From Comamonas testosteroni (GTDB lineage Bacteria; Pseudomonadota; Gammaproteobacteria; Burkholderiales; Burkholderiaceae_C), in the NCBI RefSeq assembly GCF_003569915.1, contig NZ_KZ984457.1, positions 1 through 64,000 on the forward strand: a stretch of 64,000 nt of DNA, given 5' to 3'. Positions within the stretch are counted from its first letter, which is position 1; each line of letters begins with the position of its first letter. The notes below the pieces were generated by a model. It did not search any database. It was given only the letters and a program-made list of their open reading frames with translations, and was not told the origin of the DNA. Shown here piece after piece: positions 52,621 through 61,215 of this stretch. Position numbers and translations under genes: made by a program.

Positions 52621-53376
52621 ATGCCTGCCAGCTTCTTCACCCGCACACTGCGCCGCCCCATGGTGGGTCTGGCTGCGGCATGGGTGCTGGGCGCAGCCAT
52701 GCCTTGCAATGCCGGCGCAGAAGATGGCGCAGCACAGTTGAGCCAGATTGGTCAGCGCTTTGTTGACCACGCTCTGCAGCACGGCGATGGCGAACCAGCC
52801 AAGGCAGGCAATGGCCTGCCGCTGCGCATGCAAGTGCAGATGGGTCAGCTCGATTCACGCTTGCGTCTGGCGGCTTGCGCCAAAGTGGAGCCCTATCTGC
52901 CCCCCGGCAGCCGCCTTTGGGGACGCAGCCGGTTGGGTCTGCGCTGCGTGCAGGGCGCAGTGCACTGGAATGTGTTTCTGCCCATCACTGTGCAGGCCTT
53001 TGGCCCGGCTTGGGTGGTGCAAGGCAATATCCCTGCTGGCAAGACACTGAGTGCCGAGGACGCCATTCCCGCCGAAGTCGACTGGGCCGAGGACAATGCC
53101 CCCGTATTTGCCAACGCGCAGGACTTCATTGGCATGGTGGCCGCAAGACCACTGGCTTCCGGCCAGACTCTGCGCCAGAACATGGTGCGCCCGCCTGCAC
53201 TGTTCACCGCAGGCTCTCCCGTGCAGGTCATGGTCAATGGCGGAGGCTTCAGCATCAGCGCCTCGGGCAAGGCCATGAGCGCTGCCGGCGAAGGCCAGCA
53301 GGTACGGGTTCGCATGGATAATGGCCGCCTTGTCACTGGCACGGTGAATGCCAATGGCGTGGTTGTAGTCCAGTAA
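52621..53376 (+). CDS. flgA: Flagellar P-ring assembly chaperone FlgA
   Basis: 251 aa. Signal peptide ends near MPCNAGAED. FlgA N-terminal domain, then a SAF-type domain with AWVVQGNIPAGKTLSAEDAI, ARPLASGQTLRQNMVRPPAL, and a C-terminal barrel (VRVRMDNGRLVTGTVNANGV). Periplasmic. Divergent from flgB, followed by flgM and flgN as in enterobacteria. Confidence 0.94.
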   Translation: MPASFFTRTLRRPMVGLAAAWVLGAAMPCNAGAEDGAAQLSQIGQRFVDHALQHGDGEPAKAGNGLPLRMQVQMGQLDSRLRLAACAKVEPYLPPGSRLWGRSRLGLRCVQGAVHWNVFLPITVQAFGPAWVVQGNIPAGKTLSAEDAIPAEVDWAEDNAPVFANAQDFIGMVAARPLASGQTLRQNMVRPPALFTAGSPVQVMVNGGGFSISASGKAMSAAGEGQQVRVRMDNGRLVTGTVNANGVVVVQ

Positions 53377-53420
53377 ACAAGAGCAATGACTCACTTTACT
53401 GAAATCATGCAAGAAATTAC

Positions 53421-53447
53421 TCAAGTTTCACGAGCGCTTGTCGAAAG
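53421..53447 (+). promoter_or_regulatory. Candidate sigma-28 promoter for flgM
   Basis: TCAAGTTT-N11-GTCGAAAG against the extended FliA consensus TAAAGTTT-N11-GCCGATAA: 7 of 8 and 5 of 8, exact spacing. Located 48 bp before the flgM ATG. A second, late promoter for flgM is the known arrangement in Salmonella. Confidence 0.55.
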
Positions 53448-53494
53448 CAAGGCTACAGCGCCCTACGCCGCTACAGGGCGATTGGAGAACCAGC

Positions 53495-53809
53495 ATGAAG
53501 ATAGGTAACAAGCCGGAGCTGCCCCAGGCTGCTGCTGCAGCCAAACAGGCTCCCAAATCAGCAACCACGGTTGCCGCCGAAGAATCGACCAAGGGTTTAC
53601 CCGATCGAGCCGCTGGCGTGCCCGTCTCGTTCTCGTCCTCGGCCCGTGCCCTGGATACCCAGAACCGCACCAATACCGACTTTGACGCCGACCGCGTCAA
53701 GGCCATGCGTGAAGCCATTGCCAACGGCACTTTCAAAGTGAATGCCGATGCCGTGGCCGACAAGTTGCTGGCCAATACCGAAGAATTCCTGGTCCACGCC
53801 CGCGGCTGA
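53495..53809 (+). CDS. flgM: Anti-sigma-28 factor FlgM
   Basis: 104 aa from MKIGNKPELPQA, with ggag seven bases upstream; an earlier in-frame start at 53438 would cover the sigma-28-like promoter. Disordered Ala-rich N-terminal half for export, then the sigma-binding helices (DFDADRVKAMREAIANGTFK, NADAVADKLLANTEEFL). Holds FliA until the hook is finished. Confidence 0.94.
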   Translation: MKIGNKPELPQAAAAAKQAPKSATTVAAEESTKGLPDRAAGVPVSFSSSARALDTQNRTNTDFDADRVKAMREAIANGTFKVNADAVADKLLANTEEFLVHARG

Positions 53810-53831
53810 CCAGACAGGCGAAAGCTGAACC

Positions 53832-54200
53832 ATGACTCTGCAGGAAATGCTCGATTCGCTGGATGCGGTGATTCAGACCGTCTCGGCATCGCTGCATGCG
53901 TCAGATGCGTCAGCCCTGGAACAGTCCAGCACCCGGCTGCGGGACGCCATGATCGCGTTCTCCCAGTTGGTCAAACGCTTTTCCCCAGAAGACTGGACAC
54001 CTGCGCTACGAGAGCGCGCGCAGAAGCTGGGGGCCGACATGGCCCTGCTGCGTGACCAGCTCACCCGCCTGACGGTGCTGGCCCAGCGCCGAGCCCAAAC
54101 CCTGGTACCCGCCTCCGGCGAGGATGCTACTTATGAGGGGCGTTTGCTGGGCAAGACCGCAAGCTCGGGCCGCGCACGCATCTATCACGCGGCAAGCTAA
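53832..54200 (+). CDS. flgN: Flagellar chaperone FlgN
   Basis: 122 aa, helical. Assigned as FlgN, the chaperone for FlgK and FlgL, from size, coiled-coil character (LQEMLDSLDAVIQTVSASLH; EQSSTRLRDAMIAFSQLVKR) and position 22 bp after flgM. Sequence signature itself is modest. Confidence 0.85.
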   Translation: MTLQEMLDSLDAVIQTVSASLHASDASALEQSSTRLRDAMIAFSQLVKRFSPEDWTPALRERAQKLGADMALLRDQLTRLTVLAQRRAQTLVPASGEDATYEGRLLGKTASSGRARIYHAAS

Positions 54201-54245
54201 GAGCGCGAGTACACGCTTACACTCTCGAATCCGCCTCTGCGCGCC

Positions 54246-55721
54246 TTATTTCACCTCACCCTCAGCGATATGCACCGGGCGCCACGCCCACTTGCCATAG
54301 GCACGCTGCCATCCTTTAGGCAGAGGATCGGTACTCACCATGACTTCGATAATGCGCGCCGTGGGAAGCTCATCCGCATGAATCCAGGGGCTGTATTGCA
54401 AATTGCGCTCCACAAAGACGCGCGGGCGCTCGGGCAGTTCCATGGCAATACGCCCAGCCAGCGCCTGCGGGCCAATGATGATGTCGATAGGGCCACCCAT
54501 GGCCTTGTGCGCAGCAGGCGCCAGTCCTTCCACGATTTTTTCGACGGGAATATGGTTCTGGTGACTGGTCTTGTAGCCAGGCAGACCCAAGGGCGAGGAC
54601 AGCCAGAACTGCAGCAGCAGCAGCGCCTGCAGCACAAAGAAGCTCACCCAGGCCGCACGCACTCTTACTGGACTGCCCCAGCTTACCGGTGAACGCACCA
54701 GCTCCATGGCGGCAGGAACGCACAGAAACATAAAGGCCGTGCCCCACTGCAGGTGCAAGATGGAGCCCGTGGCCAGACCCAACACCAGAATGCTGATCAG
54801 GGGCACCGTCCCCCACAGCCACCAGAACTCCCTGATCATGCGGCCCTGCGCGGTGGCGGGCATCTCTGCCGGCGCAGACTCGCCCTTGGCTGCACGACGC
54901 CCCCACCACAACGCCAAGCCCAGCAAAATCCAGGCAGGCATGCAGCGGTTGAAAATCCAGTCCACGCCGAACTTCCAGGTCATCTTGGTGCGCTGCGCAG
55001 CATCCAGATGCACACCCAGTGAAGTGCGGTCAGCGTAGCGCATGGGCATCCAGTCATGCGTGGTCAGCCAGTACAGATGGGGCGAGAGCACCAGCAGTCC
55101 CACAACAGCCGCGAGCACTGTGCCCTTGAGATGCACGGGATTGCGCCAGGCCCCTATGCGCAGCCACCATAGGCCAATCACGGCCAGCGCCAGCACATAC
55201 TGGTATTTGCTGAGCATGGCCAGACCCGAAACCGCGCCCAGCAAGGCCCAGCCCGCCAGCGACGGCTTGATGGTGATCTGCCAGGTCAGCGCCACGGCCA
55301 TGGAAATCCACAGCATCATGACCACGTTGTGGTTGTAGTAGTACAGCCGCCCGCAATAGAAGGTGATGCACAGCGCGCCCAGCAAGGCCACGGTGGCATA
55401 ACCCTTGCCCCGCATGCGGCACAGCAAGGCCCAGAAAATGGCCAGAGAGCTGAGCGTGACCACCGCTCCCAGGATATAGGTCAGGCCAATGGAGGGACCA
55501 AAGATGCCCGCCGCCACGGCCATGATCCAGGTCGGCATGGGCGGATGTTTGAAATAACCCAGCTCCAGAGATCGAATCCAGATCAGCTGCTCTACATTGT
55601 CGCCAGGCGCGGCCAGCGCCGTCACCCAGTACATTGCGACCCAGATCACCCCATAAATAGCCAGCAAAATGGCCGCTGTGCGGCCAGAAAGAATCAGGGA
55701 ATCGCGTTGCACAGCAGTCAT
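54246..55721 (-). CDS. GT39/ArnT-like polyprenyl-phosphate-sugar glycosyltransferase
   Basis: 491 aa from MTAVQRDSLILSGR (start uncertain; an ATG at 55787 is also open). Ten or more membrane helices with the acidic first periplasmic loop typical of GT39 (GDNVEQLIWIRSLELGYFKH PPM). Predicted to transfer a sugar from undecaprenyl phosphate to a periplasmic acceptor, probably lipid A or another envelope glycan. Divergent from the GT2-GtrA-deacetylase genes; corresponds to LgmB of Bordetella or FlmK of Francisella in this reading. Confidence 0.85.
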   Translation of the reverse strand: MTAVQRDSLILSGRTAAILLAIYGVIWVAMYWVTALAAPGDNVEQLIWIRSLELGYFKHPPMPTWIMAVAAGIFGPSIGLTYILGAVVTLSSLAIFWALLCRMRGKGYATVALLGALCITFYCGRLYYYNHNVVMMLWISMAVALTWQITIKPSLAGWALLGAVSGLAMLSKYQYVLALAVIGLWWLRIGAWRNPVHLKGTVLAAVVGLLVLSPHLYWLTTHDWMPMRYADRTSLGVHLDAAQRTKMTWKFGVDWIFNRCMPAWILLGLALWWGRRAAKGESAPAEMPATAQGRMIREFWWLWGTVPLISILVLGLATGSILHLQWGTAFMFLCVPAAMELVRSPVSWGSPVRVRAAWVSFFVLQALLLLQFWLSSPLGLPGYKTSHQNHIPVEKIVEGLAPAAHKAMGGPIDIIIGPQALAGRIAMELPERPRVFVERNLQYSPWIHADELPTARIIEVMVSTDPLPKGWQRAYGKWAWRPVHIAEGEVK

Positions 55722-55848
55722 CGGTAGAGACAGAGAGAATGGCGACAAGGCAAAATTGCCCGGGGTCGTGAGTATAACGATGGACATATTTCAGCCACGC
55801 CAGCCTCGACCGCCAGCGGAATGCAAAAACCATTGAAAAACTACGCAT

Positions 55849-56853
55849 ATGACCGATTTCCATGCCGAATACGCCCCTGCTGCGCCGCTGGCTGCATTGC
55901 CCAGGGGCGCATTGCGTTTGAGCTGCGCAGTTCCGGCCTATAACGAACAGGCCAATCTGGAAGGCTTTCTGCGCGCGCTGGCGCAAACCGTGCAGACGCT
56001 GACGCCAGATTTCGAAATTATCGTCGTCAATGACGGCAGCCGCGACGGCACGCATGATCTGGCCATGCGACTGACCCAGGAGCTGCCACTGCGCTATCTG
56101 GCCCTGTCGCGCAACTTCGGCAAAGAGGCTGCCTTGAGCGCCGGTATCGACCACGCCCGTGGCAATGCCGTGCTGCTGATCGACGCCGACTTCCAGCACC
56201 CGCTGGAGATGCTGCCCGAGATGCATGGACTGTGGCAAAGCGGCTATGACATGGTCTATGGCGTCATCGTCGACCGCGGTGCAGAAAGCGGCACCAAGCG
56301 GGTGGGCACCAATCTGTTCTATCAGGTGATGAACTCCGGCAACTCGGTCAAGCTGCCGCCCAATGCGGGCGATTTCCGCTGGATGGACCGCAAGGTGGCC
56401 GATGCACTCAAGGCACTACCCGAGAACAACCGCTTCATGAAGGGCCTGTACGCCTGGGTGGGCTTCAAGACTGCCGCGCTGCCCTTTGTGCCCAAGGACC
56501 GCGTCGCAGGCAACTCCAGCTTCAATCTGCGCCGCCTGAGCTCGCTGGCCTTGCTGGGACTGACCTCGTTTACCACGCTGCCACTGCGCGTGTGGAGCAT
56601 GGCAGGAGCCGTCATTTCGTTGCTGGCACTGGCCTATGGATCTTGGATTGCGGCCGAAGCGCTGTTCTTTGGCAATGCCTTGCGTGGCTGGCCCACACTG
56701 GCGGCCAGCATCATGCTGTTCTCTGGCGTGCAACTGCTGTCCATCGGCATTCTGGGCGAGTACATCGGGCGCATTTACGACGAGGTCAAACGCCGCCCCA
56801 TCTATCTGGTGGCCCATGATGAAGATCGCAGCCCGCTGCGGGACAAGTCCTGA
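55849..56853 (+). CDS. GT2 polyprenyl-phosphate sugar transferase (GtrB/ArnC/LgmA-like)
   Basis: 334 aa. GT-A domain starting SCAVPAYNEQANLEGFLRAL, with VVNDGSRDGTHDLAMRL and the DADFQHP metal site, then two C-terminal membrane helices (MAGAVISLLALAYGSWIAAE; LAASIMLFSGVQLLSIGILG). Makes a polyprenyl-phosphate-linked sugar on the cytoplasmic face. Stop overlaps the gtrA-like start by one base. Confidence 0.92.
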   Translation: MTDFHAEYAPAAPLAALPRGALRLSCAVPAYNEQANLEGFLRALAQTVQTLTPDFEIIVVNDGSRDGTHDLAMRLTQELPLRYLALSRNFGKEAALSAGIDHARGNAVLLIDADFQHPLEMLPEMHGLWQSGYDMVYGVIVDRGAESGTKRVGTNLFYQVMNSGNSVKLPPNAGDFRWMDRKVADALKALPENNRFMKGLYAWVGFKTAALPFVPKDRVAGNSSFNLRRLSSLALLGLTSFTTLPLRVWSMAGAVISLLALAYGSWIAAEALFFGNALRGWPTLAASIMLFSGVQLLSIGILGEYIGRIYDEVKRRPIYLVAHDEDRSPLRDKS

Positions 56854-57266
56854 TGCCCGCACTTTTGCCAACGCTGCGCAATCTGCCGCAGCTGCTTCAG
56901 TTTGTGCTGGTGGGCGGTGGCGCGTCTGCCACACATCTGGCCGTGGTGGGCCTGCTGGTTTCGCTGCTGCAGATGCCGCCACTCGGTGCCAATGTGCTGG
57001 CGTTTCTCGTGGCCTTCGTCGTCAGCTACAACGGCCATGCTTTGCTCACTTTTTCAGAGTCGCAGGCGCGCGGCTGGCCTGTGCTTGCGCGCTTTTTTGC
57101 GGTAGCCTGCCTGTCTTTTGTTGCCAATGAGCTGCTGTACTACATCGCACTGCACTGGCTGCACTGGCACTATTTCTGGAGTCTGGCCGCTGTGTTGGTG
57201 CTCGTGGCCATAGGCACTTTTGTGATGAGCAAGTTCTGGGCCTTCAAAAACCGGGAGGCCGCATGA
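56853..57266 (+). CDS. GtrA-family small membrane protein (putative lipid-sugar flippase)
   Basis: 137 aa, four membrane helices (LLQFVLVGGGASATHLAVVG; VLAFLVAFVVSYNGHALLTF; LSFVANELLYYIALHW; WSLAAVLVLVAIGTFVMSKF) and the family ending FWAFKN. Likely flips the polyprenyl-phosphate sugar made by the preceding enzyme. Four-base overlap with the next gene (ATGA). Confidence 0.9.
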   Translation: MPALLPTLRNLPQLLQFVLVGGGASATHLAVVGLLVSLLQMPPLGANVLAFLVAFVVSYNGHALLTFSESQARGWPVLARFFAVACLSFVANELLYYIALHWLHWHYFWSLAAVLVLVAIGTFVMSKFWAFKNREAA

Positions 57267-58108
57267 GCCCTGAAAAATCCACCGCCCGTCGCATCCTGCT
57301 GTGTGCAGACGACTACGCCTTGCACCCGCTGGTCGATGACGCCGTGCAGCAGCTCACCCACGCCGGTCGCCTGTCTGCCACCAGTTGCATGACAACCTCG
57401 CCGCGCTGGAAGGAAGCTGCGGCAGGTATCAAGCCCCTGCGCCCTTTGCTGTCCGTGGGCCTGCACTTCAATCTGACTGAAGGTCATGGTGATCAACACC
57501 CGGCACTGGCGCTGGGCGAGGTCATCCGCAAAACCTATATCCGCCAGATACCTCAGGCCCGGATGCGCGAGGCCTGGCGCAAGCAGCTCGATGCTTTTGA
57601 GCAGGTCATGGGCACGCCGCCCGACTTTGTGGACGGCCACCAGCATGTGCACCAGTTGCCCGGCCTGCGTGATGCCATGCAGGCCGAGCTGCAGTCGCGC
57701 TATGCCGCGCATGAGATGCCATGGGTGCGCTCCACTGCCCCCGCGTCCGGCCTGTGGCGCAGCCCCAAGGCAGCCATCATTGCGCTGCTGGGCGGCTGGA
57801 CCACAACCCGGCATCTGCAGCATGCCAATGTCCCGGTGAACCACGGCTTTGGCGGCGTGTATGGCTTTGACGCACCCGATGCCGCCAGCTATGGCGCGCA
57901 GATGGCAAGCTGGCTGCCGCATATGCGGGATGGCGGCCTGCTGATGTGCCACCCGGCCAGCGGCGTGGTGGAGGGCGATGCCATTGGGCAGCAGCGCCCG
58001 GTGGAGTTTGAATATCTGATGTCTGATGCGTTTGGCAAACTGCTGACGGATAGCGGCTGCCGCATCCATCAAGGCCCCATCAAGCCTTTACTGAAAATCT
58101 CAGCCTGA
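57263..58108 (+). CDS. YdjC/ChbG-family carbohydrate deacetylase (NaxD/LgmC-like)
   Basis: 281 aa, no signal peptide. Metal and catalytic motifs of the family: LLCADDYALHPLVDDAV near the N-terminus, SVGLHFNLTEG, and VDGHQHVHQLPG in the middle. In Francisella (NaxD) and Bordetella (LgmC) such enzymes deacetylate undecaprenyl-phosphate amino sugars. Its coupling to GT2 and GtrA genes supports the same role here, against the alternative of chitooligosaccharide or hopanoid metabolism. Convergent 9-bp overlap with the MocR gene. Confidence 0.88.
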   Translation: MSPEKSTARRILLCADDYALHPLVDDAVQQLTHAGRLSATSCMTTSPRWKEAAAGIKPLRPLLSVGLHFNLTEGHGDQHPALALGEVIRKTYIRQIPQARMREAWRKQLDAFEQVMGTPPDFVDGHQHVHQLPGLRDAMQAELQSRYAAHEMPWVRSTAPASGLWRSPKAAIIALLGGWTTTRHLQHANVPVNHGFGGVYGFDAPDAASYGAQMASWLPHMRDGGLLMCHPASGVVEGDAIGQQRPVEFEYLMSDAFGKLLTDSGCRIHQGPIKPLLKISA

Positions 58109-59575
58109 AGCCTTCATTGCCGCCACCACGCGCTCGAAAACGCGCCAGAAGGCTGCATCCTGCGTGGTCGCAAAGTTGATGCGCATGCAGGTGCTGGAGC
58201 CTCGGCTGGCGTGGAACATGGTGCCGGGCGCGATCATATAGCCCTCGTCCAGCAGGCGCTGGGTCAGCACCTCGGTGTCCACGCCCGTGTCCACCCAGCC
58301 AAACATGCCTGCGGGCTCGGCCACAAAACGGCAACCCGCCGCCTGCGCCAGCGCCACGCTGCGGGTGCGCGCCTTGGCCAAATGCTGGCGCAGGCGTTCC
58401 GCATGGCGACGCAACTGTCCCTGCTCCATGCACAGGGCCAGCGCCTGCTCCATGGGCGTGGGCGTGGAAAGCGTAGACAGCAGCTTGGTATCGAGCAGCC
58501 GCTCCACCAGCTCGGGCGGCGCAGCCATATAGCCCAGCCGCCAGTTGGGCACCAGCACCTTGGCAAAGCCGCTGATATAGATGCTGCGCTGCAAACGGTC
58601 CAGCACCGTCACACGCGGGGCATGGTCGGGGGCGATATGACTATAGGTATCGTCTTCCACCACATAAAAGCCGTAGCGGTGTGCCATCTGCAACACCTCG
58701 TGGGCACTGGCGGCGCTCAGGCTATAGCCCGTGGGGTTGTGCAGCACGCTCACGCTCACATAGAGTTTGGGGGCCATGGTTTCGCAGTAGCGCTGCATCA
58801 CCGCCATATCCGGTCCCTCAGGGCCGCGAGGCACTGGCAGCACGCGCATACCCATGGCGGCCAGGCGTGCATATTCCACGGCCCAGCCCGGCTCTTCCAC
58901 CATCACCGGGTCGCCAGGCTGCAACAGGGCGCGGCTGACGATGTCCAGCGCCTGGGTCGCGCCCATGGTGGTGATGATCTGTCCCGGCGCGGCCGCAATG
59001 CCCAGCCGCTGCAGGCGGCGCGCCAGCGCGTCGCGCAGGCCGCTGTCGCCCATGGGCTCGCCGTAGCGCACCAGAGAATCGCGCAGCGCCGGGCCGCTGG
59101 TGACCTTGCGCATGGCCGCGACCAGAAAGCCCGCATCCAGCCATTCCGCTGGCAACACGCCCGCGCCGGGCTGGGGCTTGCCCGCCACGCTTTCCACAAA
59201 CATGCCGCGGATGAGCATGGTGGCATTGATGCGCGTGCCCGGCGGAATGCCTACGGGCGTGTCCAAAGTCGCATTGTTTGCTCCATTTTTTATAGCTGAC
59301 TGCCTATCAATTTCCTGGACTTGAAGCGGATTCTGCGAGAAATCACGCACAAAGAAGCCGCGCTGCGGTCTGGCCTCGACCAGACCCTGGGCCTGCAACA
59401 AGTCATAGGCGGCCACCACCGTATAGGGGCTGACGTTCTGCTGGCGCGCGCATTCGCGCACCGAAGGCAGGCGCGCACCGGTGGGCAACAGCCGCGTGCG
59501 TATGCGATCGGCCAGGCGCTCGGCCAGTTGCTGAGTCAGCGTCAGCGCAGCCTGACGGGACAGGGAGATGGTCAT
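58100..59575 (-). CDS. MocR-type GntR/aminotransferase transcriptional regulator
   Basis: 491 aa from MTISLSRQAALTLTQQLAER. N-terminal GntR winged helix (RLPSVRECARQQNVSPYTVV; GLVEARPQRGFFV), linker, then a fold-type I PLP domain (TMGATQALDIVSRALLQPGD; HNPTGYSLS; PLP Lys in SGFAKVLVPNWRLGY). The linker contains a family 1 repeat. Regulators of this class bind PLP or an amino compound and often control the gene they face, here the aminotransferase at 59957. Confidence 0.92.
   Translation of the reverse strand: MTISLSRQAALTLTQQLAERLADRIRTRLLPTGARLPSVRECARQQNVSPYTVVAAYDLLQAQGLVEARPQRGFFVRDFSQNPLQVQEIDRQSAIKNGANNATLDTPVGIPPGTRINATMLIRGMFVESVAGKPQPGAGVLPAEWLDAGFLVAAMRKVTSGPALRDSLVRYGEPMGDSGLRDALARRLQRLGIAAAPGQIITTMGATQALDIVSRALLQPGDPVMVEEPGWAVEYARLAAMGMRVLPVPRGPEGPDMAVMQRYCETMAPKLYVSVSVLHNPTGYSLSAASAHEVLQMAHRYGFYVVEDDTYSHIAPDHAPRVTVLDRLQRSIYISGFAKVLVPNWRLGYMAAPPELVERLLDTKLLSTLSTPTPMEQALALCMEQGQLRRHAERLRQHLAKARTRSVALAQAAGCRFVAEPAGMFGWVDTGVDTEVLTQRLLDEGYMIAPGTMFHASRGSSTCMRINFATTQDAAFWRVFERVVAAMKASG
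59281..59335 (+). repeat. Dispersed palindromic element, family 1, in-frame inside the MocR gene
   Basis: Plus strand reads ccattttttatagctgactg, cctatcaatttcctggactt, gaagcggattc. Antisense to the gene, open in its frame. Encodes the linker between the helix-turn-helix and aminotransferase domains. Confidence 0.6.
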
Positions 59576-59956
59576 GGTGAAGCCAGAAACTGTATTGAAA
59601 ACGCCACCAGTACAGAAGCATTGATTGTGAGACTGTCTGTATCGGTACTGTAATGGTCTCGGGCGTATATTGACCCCATCCCAATCGCTTGGCCGCCCTG
59701 CACACAGGGCTTTGGCCACGGCCAGCGGCCCCACCGGCTGCAGACCACCCAGTCGCAATTGCCCGCCAGCCCACACAGGCAAACCGGCCGCGACACAATA
59801 AGCCCACCGCTGGCGCACAGGGGCTGCATAAACCATGCAGAATCTGCTGCCTCAGGAGCTTTTGCTCCCGCCAACACATGCCGTACAACGGCGTGAGACC
59901 GCACACTGCTCAGTGCCTGCCATGGCGCTGACACCGTAGAGATCGAGACCTGTTTT
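59576..59956. promoter_or_regulatory. Divergent regulatory region of MocR regulator and aminotransferase
   Basis: 381-bp non-coding gap. Near the regulator end are short repeats: actgtatt (59589), agtacag (59609-59615), ctgtat (59637) and ggtactgtaatgg (59644-59656), with cagtac and gtactg inverted. This is the expected position for a MocR operator. The remaining 300 bp are GC-rich with no clear signal and no strong SD before 59957. Confidence 0.45.
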
Positions 59957-61135
59957 ATGACAACCTGGACGCTGGCAGCCCGTGCTGCCAAGATGAACTC
60001 CTCCGCCATCCGCGAAATCCTGAAACTGACGGACCGCCCCGGCATCATCAGCATGGCCGGTGGCCTGCCCTCCCCCAAGGCCTTCCCGCTGGACGCCTTC
60101 ACCGAAGCCTGCCAGACCGTGATGCAGCGTGACGGCGCTGCCGCCCTGCAGTACTCCACCACCGAAGGTTTTGCGCCTCTGCGTCAGGCGATTGCCGACT
60201 TCCTGCCCTGGAACGTCGACCCCGAACAAATCCTGATCACCACCGGCAGCCAGCAGGCGCTGGATTTGATCGGCAAGGTTTTCCTCGACGAAGGCAGCCG
60301 TCTGTTGGTCGAAAAACCCACCTATCTGGGCGCGCTGCAGGCCTTCACCCCCATGGAACCCGTGGCCGTAGGCGTGGAAAGCGACGACGAAGGCATGCTG
60401 ATCGACGACTTTGCCAAGCAAGTCGGCACCGGCGCGGACAAAGCCCGTCTGGCCTATGTGCTGCCCAATTTCCAGAACCCCACGGGCCGCACCATGAGCG
60501 ACGCACGCCGTCAGGCTCTGGTTGAAAAAGCCAAGGAACTGGACATTCCGCTGGTCGAAGACAACCCCTACGGCGACCTCTGGTACGAAGAGCAGCCCCC
60601 TCTGCCGCTGGCTGCACGCAACCCCGAGGGCGTGATCTACATGGGCTCGTTCTCCAAGGTGCTGGCCCCCGGCCTGCGCATTGGCTTCATCGTCGCGCCC
60701 AAGTCCGTGTACGGCAAGCTGACCCAAGCCAAGCAGGCCGCCGACCTGCACACCCCCAGCTTTAACCAGCGCGTGGTGGCCGAAGTCATCAAGGACGGTT
60801 TCCTGGACCGCCATGTGCCCACCATCCGCGCCATGTACAAGGCCCAGCGCGATGTGATGCTGATGGCGTTGGAGCGCGAAATGGCTGGACTCGACGTGAA
60901 GTGGACACGCCCCGTGGGCGGCATGTTCCTGTGGGTCAAGCTGCCCGCTGGCATGGACGCACAGGCCCTGCTGGCCAAGGCCGTGGAACGTAATATGGCT
61001 TTTGTGCCCGGTGCGCCTTTCTATGCGGGTGATGCACAAAACAACACGCTGCGTCTGTCCTACGTGACAGTCTCGGCAGAGCAAATTAACACGGGTATCA
61101 AGTCTCTGGCCGAAGCTATCAAAGCAAGCCTCTGA
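59957..61135 (+). CDS. PLP-dependent aminotransferase (2-aminoadipate/LysN-like class I)
   Basis: 392 aa. Starts MTTWTLAARAAKMNSSAIRE; GIISMAGGLPSPKAFPLDAF, TTGSQQALDLIGKVFLDEGS, PNFQNPTGRTMS, and PLP Lys in YMGSFSKVLAPGLRIGF. This subgroup includes 2-aminoadipate, aromatic and branched-chain aminotransferases; the substrate cannot be told from sequence alone. Faces a MocR regulator, suggesting substrate induction. Confidence 0.92.
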   Translation: MTTWTLAARAAKMNSSAIREILKLTDRPGIISMAGGLPSPKAFPLDAFTEACQTVMQRDGAAALQYSTTEGFAPLRQAIADFLPWNVDPEQILITTGSQQALDLIGKVFLDEGSRLLVEKPTYLGALQAFTPMEPVAVGVESDDEGMLIDDFAKQVGTGADKARLAYVLPNFQNPTGRTMSDARRQALVEKAKELDIPLVEDNPYGDLWYEEQPPLPLAARNPEGVIYMGSFSKVLAPGLRIGFIVAPKSVYGKLTQAKQAADLHTPSFNQRVVAEVIKDGFLDRHVPTIRAMYKAQRDVMLMALEREMAGLDVKWTRPVGGMFLWVKLPAGMDAQALLAKAVERNMAFVPGAPFYAGDAQNNTLRLSYVTVSAEQINTGIKSLAEAIKASL

Positions 61136-61151
61136 TCTTCCCCGCTGATTG

Positions 61152-61198
61152 AAACCGGCGCTGCGCGGAACCACCGTGCAGCGCCGGTTTTTCTTTTT
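61152..61198 (+). terminator. Intrinsic terminator of the aminotransferase gene
   Basis: 13-bp perfect stem aaaccggcgctgc/gcagcgccggttt with a 13-nt loop and a T-rich tail (ttctttttg), 16 bp after the stop. Confidence 0.9.
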
Positions 61199-61215
61199 GC
61201 CGACAATCGCAGCCC

